In this document: positions 36,301-49,387 of the stretch, piece after piece | How the letters are laid out: every line of letters begins with the position of its first letter | Numbering within the stretch: the stretch's first letter is position 1 | Origin: Holacanthus passer | Lineage: Eukaryota > Chordata > Actinopteri > Pomacanthidae | Assembly: GCA_025331565.1 (NCBI GenBank) | Contig: JAFREQ010000044.1 | Span: 124,001-188,000 of the forward strand | Direction of reading: 5' to 3' | Length of the DNA: 64,000 bases | Notes under the pieces: generated by a model | Seen by the model: only the letters and a program-made list of their open reading frames with translations | Databases searched by the model: none | Told to the model about the DNA's origin: nothing | Made by a program: the position numbers and the translations under genes

Positions 36301-38859
36301 CTCAAATTAAGCTCATTTCAATCAGGCCATTTCAAATCAGGCGAGCTGATGGGAGGAGAACAGCTTTCAAAAGGCCACGGTGCATTCCCCATCTCGCAGA
36401 CCGACGCCAGTATTTATTCAGTTGGGAGGCTACATGGGAATGCATTACAGCTGCAGCCCTGCTGATTGTGAACTACAGTAACCTGCCAAGCGACTGTCAG
36501 CGACCCTGAGAATCATCAGCTGCTTTGAACGTGTTGGAACATCCTGAGAGATCTTGATGTTGAAGGGAAAAAAAAAAAAAAAGAATGATACCTCTGAGAA
36601 GGCTCGAACTACACAAGTTACATGAGTACCATCAAAGTGAATTCAACACTGAAAAGAGCATCTGTCTTGAGACAAGTTGACTTCTTTTGTGCTCGTTATC
36701 AGAAAATGAGAAAAAAAAAGATTCCGGCTAAGAGGGAGACTTTTGTCACCTTGTCCAGGGTTGTCCAAGGTTTCGAAATTAAGTTGAAGATTTCCATTTT
36801 AAAGAATTATACAAGCTTGTTTTGAATTCGTCAATGTCACTAAAGTAATGCACTCTGTGGATGTCTAATCATTTAGTCATCAAGGACTTCTATGGTACCT
36901 TTTGAAAACATGCCATAATTGTATATATTTTTTTTTTGCTCTCAACGCTTTCAGCTGTCATTTAGTTTACTTGTCATATAGATGAGGCACTTTGATTAAA
37001 CACATTATGACACTTTTCCTCTAGAAATTATACCAACTAATGGAGCAGTTTTGATGTTAGTAGATGAGTAAATGAGTTTGTTTTTTTTATTTTAGCGCTG
37101 TAACATGCTGTTTCTCCCTCGGCAGGTAAAAGTATCAGTAAGTAAATGTATAAATGTCAGCAACACAATAGCTTATTGTTTGACACCAGCCTGTGGTGCC
37201 CCCCCCAGCGTGGCTTGTAGCATCAGGCAGCCTCTGTTTCCTCTGCTGCAGAACAGTTATAGAGACGGAGACGGAGCACCTGCCCTCGTGCCTGAGCACT
37301 GTTCCCAGCAGCTTGCTAATGTCAACCTGCCTGATACGCGCAGCGGGGTGGGGGCTCCAAGACAGCAGCAATTTTCCACTGCATGCGAATGAGACTGGAG
37401 AGCAATCTGCTGGCCTAAGAGCCTCATAATCAGCACATCATTATCAGAAGGGGGCTGGTGCATGGGGTGGCAGCGGGGATGAGGAGAGAGGAAATAAAGG
37501 GAGGGAGCAATGGCTGACACCAAATGAGTCCCTGGTAGCAATGAGACGTTGTAGCTCATAGAAGGTGGGGGGGAAAGGGAAGTTGGTTATTTGTGGTGCA
37601 AAGGACAGGGGACAGCTTCACTGTGGGACTACACAAAGCACAGCATGAAAGGGATCGAGGCAACATCCCACGGGCACAGAGTACCACCTCTATTTACACT
37701 TTGAAAAGCAGGCTTCACCAAGCTCGGATGCTCCCTGTTAGTCAATATTACTGCCGGCCCTCAAAAAAACTCCCAAAAAATCTAATGGCACACATACAGG
37801 CAGGCTTTTTTTTTTTTTTTTTTTTTAAGGCAGACATATTGTGACAGCTCTTTGAAGCTTACCTCGCCCCGCATGCATTTTTCAGCGAGTTCAAAAGGAG
37901 CAAGGACAACAAAGCTGATATCACAGCCCATATGTAGCCTCCTCTGTTTTCAGAAGTGCCCACCAGTTCGGCTCAAACTCGCCTTTTATCTGGTGATAGA
38001 GGAAGCGTTGTGATGGGGCGAGCACAGACCGTAACAGTCTGCTTGATCTCGCACTAATTTCTGAATGAAATTGCTCAGGTGTAAGCTATTTTTTATGCTT
38101 ATTTGCTTATGGTTTGACTCTATTTTCACCACAGCAAGGGTCAGGGTTAAAGGGAGCGATGCAGAATAAATAGATTTACATATCATTTTACTTTTAGTCT
38201 GTGACCCAGTTAATGTTTTATCCCTGCCTGTAAACACATCCTGAAAAAAAAAAACCAACATTTGGAAAGATTTAGCTGTCATCAGGTAGTTTTCAAACCC
38301 TTTTGCATTTAATGTGACAACAATCAATCACAGCTGTCCAAAAGAGACGTTTCCCTACCGCTCTCCGCCGCGTGGGGGCAGTAGCGTACAGAGCACTTGT
38401 CCTGGCTTTGTTTGGCTCAGGTTGTGCGCACTGCTTTAGTCTATGTGATGGTCAATTCATAAAAAAAAAAATCTATAGTCGGTGGCCACCCATAATGACA
38501 AATCTGCACCACAATAGAGTTTTTTTTAGAATAAGAAAATCCTTTTAACCTCTGGAGGAAGGTGCACTGAGTCTATTTACACTTCTTTCACACACACACC
38601 TGGGAGCTACACCTGCAACCTCCTGCTGCACACTCTGATTTGCAGAGGTGCCTTGCTCAATGGTTGCAATAGGGAGATATTTAAATATGCAAATAATTGT
38701 GATTTATTTTTTGTTTTAATTTCAGAGGACTGGCACTAAAAAAAGCCAGACATCACATTAACTTGTGTGCATCCATCATCTCCCCCCCCCCTTTTTTTTT
38801 ATGTCACCAACCTCTCTGTGATGCATTCAGGGGTTATTGGGAGCAGTGAGAAGATGATG
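30311..38859. other. Intergenic sequence upstream of the signal-peptide gene
   Basis: No exon I can defend in about 8.5 kb. Frames such as minus 35072-35401 and plus 36189-36509 are open by chance, without matched splice signals or repeat or domain signatures. Stretches at 33180-33420 and 34440-34570 are rich in TAATTA, ATTTGC and similar sites and could be regulatory elements of the downstream gene. There are poly-A or poly-T runs near 36570, 37807 and 38460. Confidence 0.4.
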
Positions 38860-39191
38860 TCAATATTCCGTCTTGCACACTTGACAGCCGAGCAAATTCA
38901 ATTGGACTGACTCCGCCTCGCTCATGCGGGACTTGTCCACGGGCTTTCTCACACTAACCGCGCGTCTGTCTGCAAGCCTGGTGCTCTCTGACGGAGCCAG
39001 ATCTCTCCACGATCCCCCACCCCCCTCCTCCTCTTCCTCCCCACCTCCTCCTCCAGTCACTCACCCTCTTCAGTGAGGAGGAGCAGCCTGACGCACAGGA
39101 GCAGCCAGGACTCTTCCCGGGAGTGTGCAACATGTTCCAGGCGCGGAGACGCGGACGGCGCACCGGGGGCTCGACGGTGGCGCAGCGGACC
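38860..39191 (+). promoter_or_regulatory. Promoter and 5' UTR region of the signal-peptide gene
   Basis: The sequence turns GC- and CpG-rich compared with its surroundings (for example 'ccgcgcgtctgtctgcaagc' and later 'gcgcggagacgcggacggcg') and has a long pyrimidine tract of CCTCCTCCTC type at 39015-39056, directly before the first coding exon. This is the usual look of a TATA-less vertebrate promoter and 5' leader. I see no convincing TATA box; the transcription start cannot be placed. A possible upstream in-frame ATG (39132) lies 60 bases before the preferred start. Confidence 0.45.
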
Positions 39192-39279
39192 ATGGATGCA
39201 TCCGCACGGGTCGGGCAGGTGTGGGTCTCCTGTTGGATTCTGCTGTCGGCGACTTGCATCCTCGGAGCTCGGGCTCAAG
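39192..39279 (+). CDS. First coding exon of a signal-peptide-bearing protein
   Basis: The start chosen is the ATG at 39192 in an ACCATGG context, which gives a textbook signal peptide: a short polar N-terminus with one Arg, the hydrophobic core 'VWVSCWILLSATCIL', then 'GARAQ' as a likely cleavage site after Ala. The exon is 88 bp and ends AAG|gtaaga, a strong donor, in phase 1. An earlier in-frame ATG at 39132 would add 20 mostly basic residues before the signal; the strong Kozak context and the compact signal favour the second. The phase-1 junction directly after the signal is common in genes for modular extracellular or cell-surface proteins. I do not recognise the protein, so no symbol is given. 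The long first intron and isolated promoter fit a neuronal or developmental surface protein, but that is inference only. Confidence 0.75.
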
Positions 39280-40738
39280 GTAAGATGCGCAACTCTTGTG
39301 TGGATGATTTTGGTCCACACAGTGTTGTTGTTGTTGTTGGAGGAGGAGGAGGAGAAGCGCGCAAGAAAGTCAGTGGTGGAGATGTGTGGAGGTGAAAACT
39401 GTTCCAAAAATGATGTGCTTTTTTTTTTTTTTTTTTAAACATCTGCAGTCTGACACACTATATAAGATTAAATGCATCAAACAATGTGTGCAATCTTGTT
39501 GGTTTCACCTCATTCCCCTCTGGAGGCCACTTGCTCCAAACCCTCCAGGAGCAAAAACCAGCATCTGCAACACTGATATTTAGAGACACATGTTGGTAAA
39601 TGGTGTCATGTCATTGTGTTTAAAATGCATGCACAAAAGTGTGTCTGCGATTTTAAATCTTCAACCTATCATGTTATACTGTTTTTTTAAAAAAAAAAAA
39701 GGCTTGAGGTTAATAGTTATTTTGTCCTGTGAAAAATGTTCCTAATCTCCTGTGAAACCTATAAAAAGAGCTCACACCAACTGCTTTTAGATTGAGCTGC
39801 CCCTCCTGCCCACAGGCCACCGAACAGCAGAACCAGACATTAACTTGTATGAATATGAGTATGGGACGGTGAAGCAGGGCCATTATTTGAAGGCTTATTA
39901 CATTTGCCTAATGTTGCCTAATTTTGCTCTCACAGGCTGTGTGAGTGAGTAATCTGCAATGGTACAGAATGAATTCATCTCAGCTTGTATGTTTCACTCA
40001 CATCCAGCACGGTCTGAGACACAGCATGTGGATAAAGCCATGGACAGTTGCTGTGAAATTGCTCCGACTTGTCACTTGTCATGTGTCGGTGGACGACCTG
40101 TTGACCTGCGAGGAGGTAATGAGATTTACAATAGATGCACAGAAAGCCAGTGAAAGCAATCTGCCTCCATATTCCATAATTGGGAAAACATAAGTGCTAG
40201 TTGTCACGAGAACTGAAGGTAAGTTGATAAAGTATATTGTGTGGGTTTACTGGGCTGTGAATTTCATCAGCAGTCTTGATGTATTTTCACATTAAATGGC
40301 TTTTAACCTCATGTTTTGGGACTGGACTGCAGGGTTGTGGTTTTTATTTCAGAGGGGCCTCGAAAGAAAGATGCACATTTGACATACAAATCCTTGAGGC
40401 ATTTACTTCAAAAAAAGGTCCCAAAGGAGAGAAAAGATGTTGCATACTGGAAGTTGATCCATATGAGAAGTGGCTCCTCTGTGCACTCCACATCTTATAA
40501 TCACGATGCTCAGTGCACCAAAGTGCTAAAAAGCAGCATAATCCCTTTGCTTGTTTGTCTTTGAACAGGTCGCATTGCTCTAAAGTGCTCCCAACCTTAT
40601 CTGAAAAGAGTCTCAGGCGTGTCTTATTATGCAGGGCACAGTTCCTCTAGCTGTTATTACCATCCTTTTCTCGAGCTAACATGCCTGGAGTCTGTGAGGA
40701 TCTGTTGAGCGCTTCAAGGCTACTTCACAGGGCTTTAC

Positions 40739-41249
40739 CTTTCCTCCCCAAACAGACCTCTTTCTCATCCTTGCAGTTGGTATTCAGGCCCCTTGAATGT
40801 TCCCGGCTGCGCATTAGCATTGGTGAGAGATTCGCTCCTCTGTCTGCCTGCTCTTTCAATTGAGAAGGACCTCCTCTATGGCGCACAATTGCTGCTTTAG
40901 GTTCTTTAGTGAAGACACAGTTGCAGTCTTTGCAGGGGGTCCTCTCACAAGCCAGAGAGGGCTTGTTCTCCTGAAGTAGGAAGCAGATCTCGTCCTCATG
41001 GGGCATCCGTGTTTGCGAATGACTGGTAGTGCAGCTGTGCCTGTGCATAAAGTAAGAGATGCTGTAGTCGTTCCCCGAGAGCCGAGGACCTCTGAGGATG
41101 TCATAAATTAGGCGACATGGAGGCACACGAGGCCCCCGCGGAACCGGAGGTGGCACGTACTTGTTTTTCAGCAGGTTCCTACCGAGGCCCCTGCTGCGTT
41201 TTATACTGCTGGCTGCTCCAGTGCACGAGAGGATACCTGATAGAGTCAC
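40739..41249 (-). other. Unassigned 174-codon open frame within intron, minus strand
   Basis: The frame opens at 41249 and stops at 40725. A donor-like gtaaag is present on the minus strand just after 40739 (AAAG|gtaaag), and CAG/AG acceptor-like sites are found near 41205-41225. The product would be basic and Pro/Cys-containing ('KNKYVPPPVPRGPRVPP', 'ERTPCKDCNCVF') and matches no family that I know. It is the longest frame in the window. About one frame this long is expected by chance in 64 kb read in six frames, so length alone is not evidence. No partner exon in phase was found. Confidence 0.15.
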
Positions 41250-41457
41250 GGGGGGACGTCTCTCCTGCCACAGGCTGCTCTCAGCAGGCCATTTTAAGAC
41301 TCATTTAGACCCCCTCATCGAAATACCAAGTAAATAGATGTGAGGTTTTGTGTTTCTGCACCTATTAGTAGCCTCTGTGTCTTCTCACCCCTCCTCAAAG
41401 CCTCTACTGCTGAAATCTACCCGTGTGTCTTGTGAGTGTGTTTCTCTGTGCATCTTG

Positions 41458-41458
<1 letters not shown>

Positions 41459-41490
<32 letters not shown>
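41459..41490. repeat. (GT)n microsatellite
   Basis: A TG dinucleotide tract of about 32 bases in the long intron. Confidence 0.92.
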
Positions 41491-41493
<3 letters not shown>

Positions 41494-44400
41494 TCTGGTG
41501 CTTACTGTGTGCTCCTGTCTATTGAGCTTTAATCTAGATAGCAGCATTGACATTCTGCCAACCGGCAGCTGCTATAATTTTCTGGACGTACGTTATTATG
41601 CGGCTTGACAGCTGTCAGCCATTTCCAAATCTTTAAATCTTTTGATAATCCACCGTGCTTAGAAAAAAAAACATTTGTTTAAAACACTCTGAATCCTTGT
41701 GTGATTAAAACTCCCTGCTCTAATGTGGGCACCAGATCATAATTCACCTACATCGGCGACACACGCGCGCATACAAACGCATCCACAGACAGATAGAAAA
41801 ATCAATGTGTACAAGATTACACAACTCCATCAAGAGGAATATAATACAGTTTTAATAGAATCAAAGGCATCTCCTAGTTCCAACAAAGAGTGATGACAAA
41901 CCTGATCGTATGCGCCCACACGTACAACACTCCATCACAAATAATAGAAATCTTAATCTGCTCTTTTTTTGTAGCTCCACAAAAGTAGACCTACATACTC
42001 ACTTTGATGCCACGTTGGCCTCAGGCATTTGATTTTAGACATGATACTAGATCCTAAACCCTGTTTGATGAAATCGTTGCGTTTCCCTAAATATGAAGCG
42101 CTTTGATCACGTCATAAGTCCCGTATGGACACGGTGACGTCAGAGTGGGAGAGCGGTAACGTCTACGCACCGTGCATATTTATAATGTACTGTATGTGTC
42201 TCCCCGCTTGGTGAAATGTAGTTAATTAAACATGTTTACTGCTCTGGAGAGCCAACAGATTGAACAGAACAGATGAAATTTGGACTCAGTGCTTGTTTTC
42301 TTCGCAACGTGGCTCGCGCCCAGAAAGACCAGCTAGTGGCTTGCACAGCCTCAGGTGAAACGCGGTGGCAGCCCGACTTCCAAATCAGGCTCCTCGTGGG
42401 TCTTCGGTGCCTGCCTCCCATGTCTGGCTGGTTGGCTGCTTTCTCTCTGGCTGCCAAATGCTGTCTACACATGTTTATTCATGTTGCCACAGGATGCTTT
42501 ATTCACCAAGATGGAACATATCAGAGCTGAATTAGAAAAAAAAAAAAAAAAAAAAAATCTGTGCTCACTGGCAGCAACGTTTGAAATAAATGAATGAAAA
42601 AGCCTGATACGTATGAAAAAAAAATGGTAATGTTTCAAAAAAGACAGAAAACACAAGTGCCTCAAACCTGTTTAAGGGTGACAAATTATTCTGATCTCCT
42701 TTATTGCTGAAGAACAATAGGGCCGCGGCACTGTCAACGTTTTTTAGCTTCAGGAGGCCTTTAATTGGCTCAGTCGAGCAGCAAAACTGTGTTTATAGTT
42801 CATAATGGAAATGTAATCAAATTAACTTGTACCGCAGGGTTTTGGCATTCACCCCTTGCCCAGTAATTGCCATTTGCCCAAAGGGCTATGGTAATGGCTA
42901 TTTGCATGGGGCAAAGACTCCTATCTCCCACCATGTGTCTGTCACGCTGCCATATCAGGGTAGCTGGCTGAAATTTTTACTTACTATGTAAGAGTTTCTC
43001 TGTGTTAGTGGTAAGCACTTATTACTGCGAGGTTGTGTTGAGAATTTTAACAGCTAAAGGAGGCAAAGACTAACAAAACCTGGGTCTGTTTAATGGAGAA
43101 CAAAGGGGGATGATGTAGCCGGTGGGGTGAGGCGAAATCTTCACCCCTCAAAATCATGTTACGTCGACTGATTTTTTTTTTGCCCGCAGACACCTCGTCT
43201 TTGTCTCACTGGGTGAAAAATGTAGTTCAAGAGAGGTATAGGCTTCTCCGATTAGAGTTTTCAATAGTAGCAGCGTTGACTGAGGAGGCAATTCCTTCTT
43301 TTGGGGCCAATTTTAATCACATAGCTGGGAGTGGTTTTGTTTTCATGTCTCCTTGTTTACTGATGAGACTGAGGGGAGAAGCGCTGTAGGGGAAAACAGA
43401 CGAATCCTTCACATTTTAATTCTCCTAGCTAAAAGTCTAATCAATCTGACACAGGACCAGGAGGCACCTCTTCAGCTATCAAGAACAAAAAGAAATGTCT
43501 CCGAACAGGCCCCGAGCTGGGACCGGAATTGAAAGCGGAAATGACCTTGGATGGGGAATGGGAGCCGAGGTGGCACCATTCGTTTAATTTGTCTAATATC
43601 ATTTTGACAAGGGAGCAAAGATGTTGCACACGCTGCTTCATCAAAGCGTCACTCTAAGAAGTGATTTGAAAAGCGTTCAAAATGGTGTCATTACTTTCAT
43701 CCAGGGAAAAGAAGCATTGTACTGAGGCGGTATTCTTGGACCATACATCTGTCTTCAAGCCCCCAAGCTGTTCCATGTAAACATTTAAACAACACAACGG
43801 CAACTCAAGGAAAACTGTGGTGAGAAACAATGCTTTTTACAGCATAATGTGCGCACTGAATCTCTGCTCTCATTCAGCCTGCCCCTCCTGGGGACTGGTG
43901 AGTGTATTCTTGTGTTGTGAATAAAATGGCAAAAGAGGCAAAGAAATAGAGAAACGGGGGAGAAGCTGTGGGGGGTGGTGTGCTCGCGTTATTTCCTCCC
44001 CTTCCTAGCAAAAACAACTGGTTGTACTGATCCATTTTTCTTTGTACATTCACACGAATGAATTCACATTCTGCCTCATTCTTCTGCCAAGTCAATCACA
44101 GCATCTTGGTTATGTTGCTTTACTAACATCAGCAAGTTTCCCTGCAGTAAGTGATGATGTGGATAGACATGTCAATATTGCTGTTTAATTCAATACAGAA
44201 ACTTGGAGAAGGAGGAGAGGCAGATGAACTCCAAAGCCCACAACATATGGAACTGGAGAATATAGGAAATATAGTTTTTTTCTTCCAGTTCTTCTTCGCT
44301 GTCTGCTCGTTGGACTATCATCTTCCAGCTGCTCATCCTCTACCTGTTTCACCGTGCACAGAGGTCGGGTCAGAGGTCAGGAACAGAGGAACTATTTTCA

Positions 44401-46765
44401 TCCGTGGCACACTTTCTGTCCACGAGCAGGGTCTCGTCTGGAAAGAAGGAGCCTCCACGCTCTCCATCTGCAGGGCTGAGTTTGCTGCTCTGCTCAGGCT
44501 GTGCTTGGCAGCTCGCCTCCCAGTCCCGCTAGGGGGCCTGGCAAAATGCCTGAAGCTGCATCTCAATGCCTTGTGTTCAGTATTGATTAGGACCAGAGCT
44601 GACTCTCACTCCCCATTGTCCTGTTCTTGGCCACATGGGATTTCATATCATGTTTGATATCACTTTTGTTTCCCAACACCTGCCTTCTTCCTCTTCCCCA
44701 AGACAGGCAGAGCTCAACACGAGGCCCTCCCCGCTCCTGTCACATTCTGACAGGGCTCCACCTTCGCTGTAAACAAATGGCTCGCAAGTAAGATACCAAG
44801 GGATGTCAGTGTGGATGTTAAAGCATGCAACATGCAAAGGCATCAACGGAGATAAATCTAAATAAATTGCTACCAACAATCTCATCCAGCAGCGCTTTTG
44901 TGTTTGCTGATAAAGAGTTCCTGCCTGGTATGCGTGGCAGGGTAGAGCTGGTTGTCATTGTAGCATGGCGGCGCTTTAATGTACACATATCTTTGATCAC
45001 TGTCCTTGCCTCTCACATCAGCAGAGTGTCAGTCAAGAAGTGTGCTGATGATAGGAGCTGACAGCAGCACTGTGGGCTTCTGCTCTTCTGGCTCATGTCA
45101 CATCTGGATTCCCTTTTCCTTGGCCCCTCAGCAGAAGCCATGAAAGCGCTTCAGGTGCGAGACTGAAAGCATAAGGCGGGATTCAACCCTGAGTGAAAGC
45201 CCAGACAAAGCCTTCGTCCTGCTCCTCAGGCATGCTGCATGTAGGGAGATGTAAAGAATACATTTCAGCTCCATGATTTCTGTGATATTTTTTTAGCTTG
45301 TCACCGTTGAGAGACTATAGATATATATAACACCATTTCTTCAGAGCACAATGAGTTGTGACATATTTGACCATAATTTTCTCTACCTATAGTGTAATTT
45401 GTCGTTATACCGATAATGTAATGGAGCATTACATTTTCATTTATATGCTAAGAAAAGAACTGGCTGAAAACATAGAATGTACTTAATCAAAACATCCACG
45501 ATGAACAAAGGCTCCAGGAAAAAAATGGGGGTGAGCTGAGGGTTTGACGACTTGAATGACACGAATGATCAAAGTGCAGAACATACAGAAATCAGTGCAG
45601 CGTAGCAGCTCCTATTGAAATGAGCAAATTGAGACACTCTGCTTCTAAATGCTTACAGGATTAATAGGTGCAGTGCAATGGAGAGCATGAATCTGCCAAT
45701 ACGCAAATCGAGTCCGTCATGTGTTTCTGCCTGGAATGATGTGGGATCAGTTTGGGAGAGCTCCTCAGAGGTGAAGCGGGAAGTGTGCGGGGCGTTGCGA
45801 CCAACACTGACAAGGACAAAAGAGATCCTGTGCAGATTCAGATGCCTATTTATTTTAATTCCAAAGGCAATTTGAAAGAGGAATCTAATAAAAGTGCCAT
45901 TATTGCTTTGATGCATGTTAGCAGGTGCACAAACATGCACGCAGCAAAAGTGTGCATGTACACTAATACGCAAACACATTTTCTCCCTCTGACGCTCGCA
46001 TCTGCACACACGCGCGGCAGATTGTTTCATTATCGCTAAATGGAGATTTCTCAAAAGACCAAACCAGTATTTGAATGGTGTTTTCAGCACAACTAATGAA
46101 AGTGGGGCACAGCCGCGGTGTCTCGTGTGAATAGACAAAATCAGAATCAGCTTTTTCAGTGTGAAGCGTCATGCTCCGTTGGCCCTCTGTGCAAAATACT
46201 TTCCAATTTAACCTGTCTCCCCGCCACGCCGCGGTCGCTGCCGACTACGGTGATGTGGCGGAGAAAGGGGGACAGAAAGAGAAATGAATATTGCTATGGA
46301 CATTGTGAGGAGGCAATGGTTGGGGGGGTGGGGGGCTGGGTGGAGTATGGATGGAGGGGAAAAAAGGAGAGCGCTGCATCAGTGGGGTAGAGATTGCTGT
46401 GGTGTACAGTAGCACAAATCCTAAATTCTGTGCAGATCCGACGGTAGCTAGGAAACAGCTGACAGTAAAATGGGGGGGATCAAAGGGATTAGTGTGCCCA
46501 GTTTGAGCCCAAACAGTAACCCTTCCACTTCTCTCACTGCCAGCCTCTTTATACATTCACCCCGTATTTCAGTGGCGTGTTCGGCCTGTTACACACAACC
46601 CACCTCTGGTTATCCTCCCCTGAGTCTAATTGTTTAATTTGGAATCACCCTTTTTTTTATACACTTTTTAGCTCTTACATACTCTCACAGACAGGCAATA
46701 TGTAGAAAAAGGTCACTGTTTCAATTTTAGAAGAGAATTAGGCTGAATGGAGAAAGACACCCTTA

Positions 46766-46800
46766 CTCTCTCTCTCTCTCTTTCTCTCTCACACACACAC
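46766..46800. repeat. (CT)n-(CA)n compound microsatellite
   Basis: A CT tract with one TTT interruption passes directly into a CA tract. The 147-codon plus frame starting at 46747 begins with Leu-Ser repeats from it and is not a gene. Confidence 0.88.
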
Positions 46801-49368
46801 AGGCTACACAAAAATACAAATGCATACACACAAGTGATTCAGACAAAACAAAGGCATCGCATCGGAGGGAAAAGGATGCACATGTCAGACGCAATCAGCT
46901 CCGTCTTTCGTGATCTGAGTGAGATTTCCTGTCACCGGGGCTCGAGACGCAGCCTGTTTAATTCTGCAGGGGGCTTCCATGTCCCAAATGCTTCGGTCAC
47001 TGTCTCCTCCTGTCTCAGAGCGAGAGAGACGTACCTAAACAAACGAGCCCAAGCGTCCCCTGTTGGGGTTTTGGTACTACGCCGCACCAGGAGGACTTCT
47101 GACAGTGCTCGCCCCGTGTCTCCAAGCTGGAGAGGCAGCCGACATGTGAACACACTCAAGCCTGACACAGAGCTTCACCCGAGAGAGTAAAGCCAAATCG
47201 GATCTACATCACATGTGACGTACATATGACGGCTCAGAACTGATTTGTGATGCCTGACTTAAGCGGGAGCATTACGGCAGTAACAAAGGCAGGGTTCGCC
47301 GTTGTTGTTCCCCCTTGTGAGCACATTCTACATGCGGACACATGAAGGCTGCAGCTGCTCCGACTTGCGTTGCCACCGCAGAGGCTCAGGGCTAAATTTC
47401 TGTTTCATTGTCGTCAAAGCCTTCACAAATTGCTGGTCAAGCTATTTTAATTTGCAAGTGGGGGGCTTTCAAAAGAGTAATTTCCTTGTTTTGTGAAAGG
47501 AAATGTTTGAGCACATATCTTATTGTAGAAATGCTGGACATGTTCGTTGCCTATGGGGACAGCAGAAAATGGGAGAGTCAGTGGGATTATATCAGTTTAA
47601 TGAAGTTGCTCTGGACAGTGTTTAATTTCATGAAATTCAATTAAAAAGCTTTATTTCCATTCCACAGTAACCACTCAAGGGGTCGCTGTTCTAAAATTCA
47701 ATTGTAACTCAAACTGTACATCATCTAGGAATAATAAAAACTATGAGAGACATAAAAAGCTAATCCTCGTCTGATACAGTCGCCCTCATTAGATTATAGA
47801 GAAGGAAATGTGAGAAATGAAATGGCCAAACAAAACTGTACTCTTTGAGTGCATGTTACGCAGTGAAAATTGTGACTCTGCAAGAAGAGAAAAGTGGCAA
47901 CAGAAACTTAATTGTAGGTAGGTAGAGGAACAGAGTGGAAGAAGAAGGTGACTTGGTTTGGACGATGTACAAAGATAGGAAGAAGTGAGACCTGGACAAT
48001 GGATCCAATCACTGTAGCACAGCAACTGCTGCTCCACTTTTATCTCCCTCCGTCAGCCCTGATCTTGATGCTCTGACTTTATTGTTGAGGCTCGTGCTAT
48101 TGCTGTATATGTTGAAGTGGGCCCAGCACTTTTCATGTCCTCTCTGCATTAGCGAGGAGTAGTGAAGTAGAGAAAAAGAGACAAGGTAAGGGACAGCGAG
48201 AACATGTGCCCCACCAGCCTTCTTACAAACGCCGTCTGCAGAGCTGACATATGCAAACTCAAAGGGTGGTGGTGTTTAAAAGCTTTAATCACACCGCTGC
48301 TCAGAGCCCAATGTGGCGTTGCACTCTGCATCATTGAAAGCTTGTTTTATTAATGTTGTCCAGAGTGAAGTATGGCGGGGTAGCTGGGTTGAGGGGGGGG
48401 AGATGCATTGTGCTTTTAATTTAAAGTGGGGTGGAGCAGAAACAATGGCCATGAAAAAAACATGGCGAGGCTGTGAGAAGCAGCCTACTTCCATTACTTT
48501 AGAAGGCGCGGTGCCCAAAATGGTGCACGGGAAAATGGATGTACAGTATAGAGAGAAACAGTCACACACGATGGGTCTTAATGATTCTATAGAAACTATA
48601 TTTAGATGTCAAAATGACACAGTCACATCAGTCTTACTAGAAGAGTGGATTCTCCCAGATATCAGTCTTGACTCGAGCGCCAGTTGACTGTATAATTAGT
48701 TCATCATGTGCTTTATGTGACACATACAAGCCAATCAAGGCAGAGTGTGCTGTCTTTGAGCGAGTGGGTGAAGTTAAATCTCGTGTGAGTCTGATGCCTA
48801 ATTGCTCTCATTAGCAGCCGACGTTCACACCAGTTATTCTGCACAATTAACCGGCTGCCACCAAGATGTTATGAGGCAGAATATTGCGGTGGGTCAAAGG
48901 AAAAAAAAAAAAAAGGTTGTAATTAATTCTCACTTAAATTAATGATTTCATATTTCAAAGGCTGGGCACAATGGCATTTTTGTTGAGATTCCCCAAGGGG
49001 AGACTGCTGATGAGTGTTTTTGTGTGTGTGGCGTGTGGAAATGAGGAAGTGCGCACAGTTGATGGAAATCAGGAGCCATTGTTGTTTGACAGTAGGCACC
49101 TTTGCAGTGATTGCCTGTGTTATTAATTTGCGAGATGAGAGGAGGCAGGCTCCTCCAGCCTCTGATGGTTACGAACCGCATTAAAGAACTGCTGCTATGA
49201 ATGACACTCAGGGCTAATGAATATGAATACATTTATAAAAATAGGCACGGGCTCCCCTCTCAGTGCAGATTGGGAGTGACAGTCACATTGGCTGGGCATG
49301 GTTGATGAGAGAGGGAACCGCTGCCCCTGGAGATGGAGGATGTTGCAGGGATCAGACAAACAACCCGC

Positions 49369-49387
49369 ACACACACACACACACACA
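49369..49387. repeat. (CA)n microsatellite, short
   Basis: A CA tract of about 19 bases, followed by 'gccgcacacagacg'. Confidence 0.85.

Noticed and set aside
44151..44657. 168-codon plus-strand open frame
   Set aside because: Phe-rich start from a T run, then mixed text with no recognisable domain and no flanking splice sites in matching phase. The length is within chance expectation.
45653..46138. 161-codon minus-strand open frame
   Set aside because: No domain, no codon bias that I can see, overlapping plus frames, and it lies within the long intron without splice partners.
46747..47190. 147-codon plus-strand open frame
   Set aside because: It begins in the (CT)n-(CA)n tract, and the remainder has no domain or splice support.
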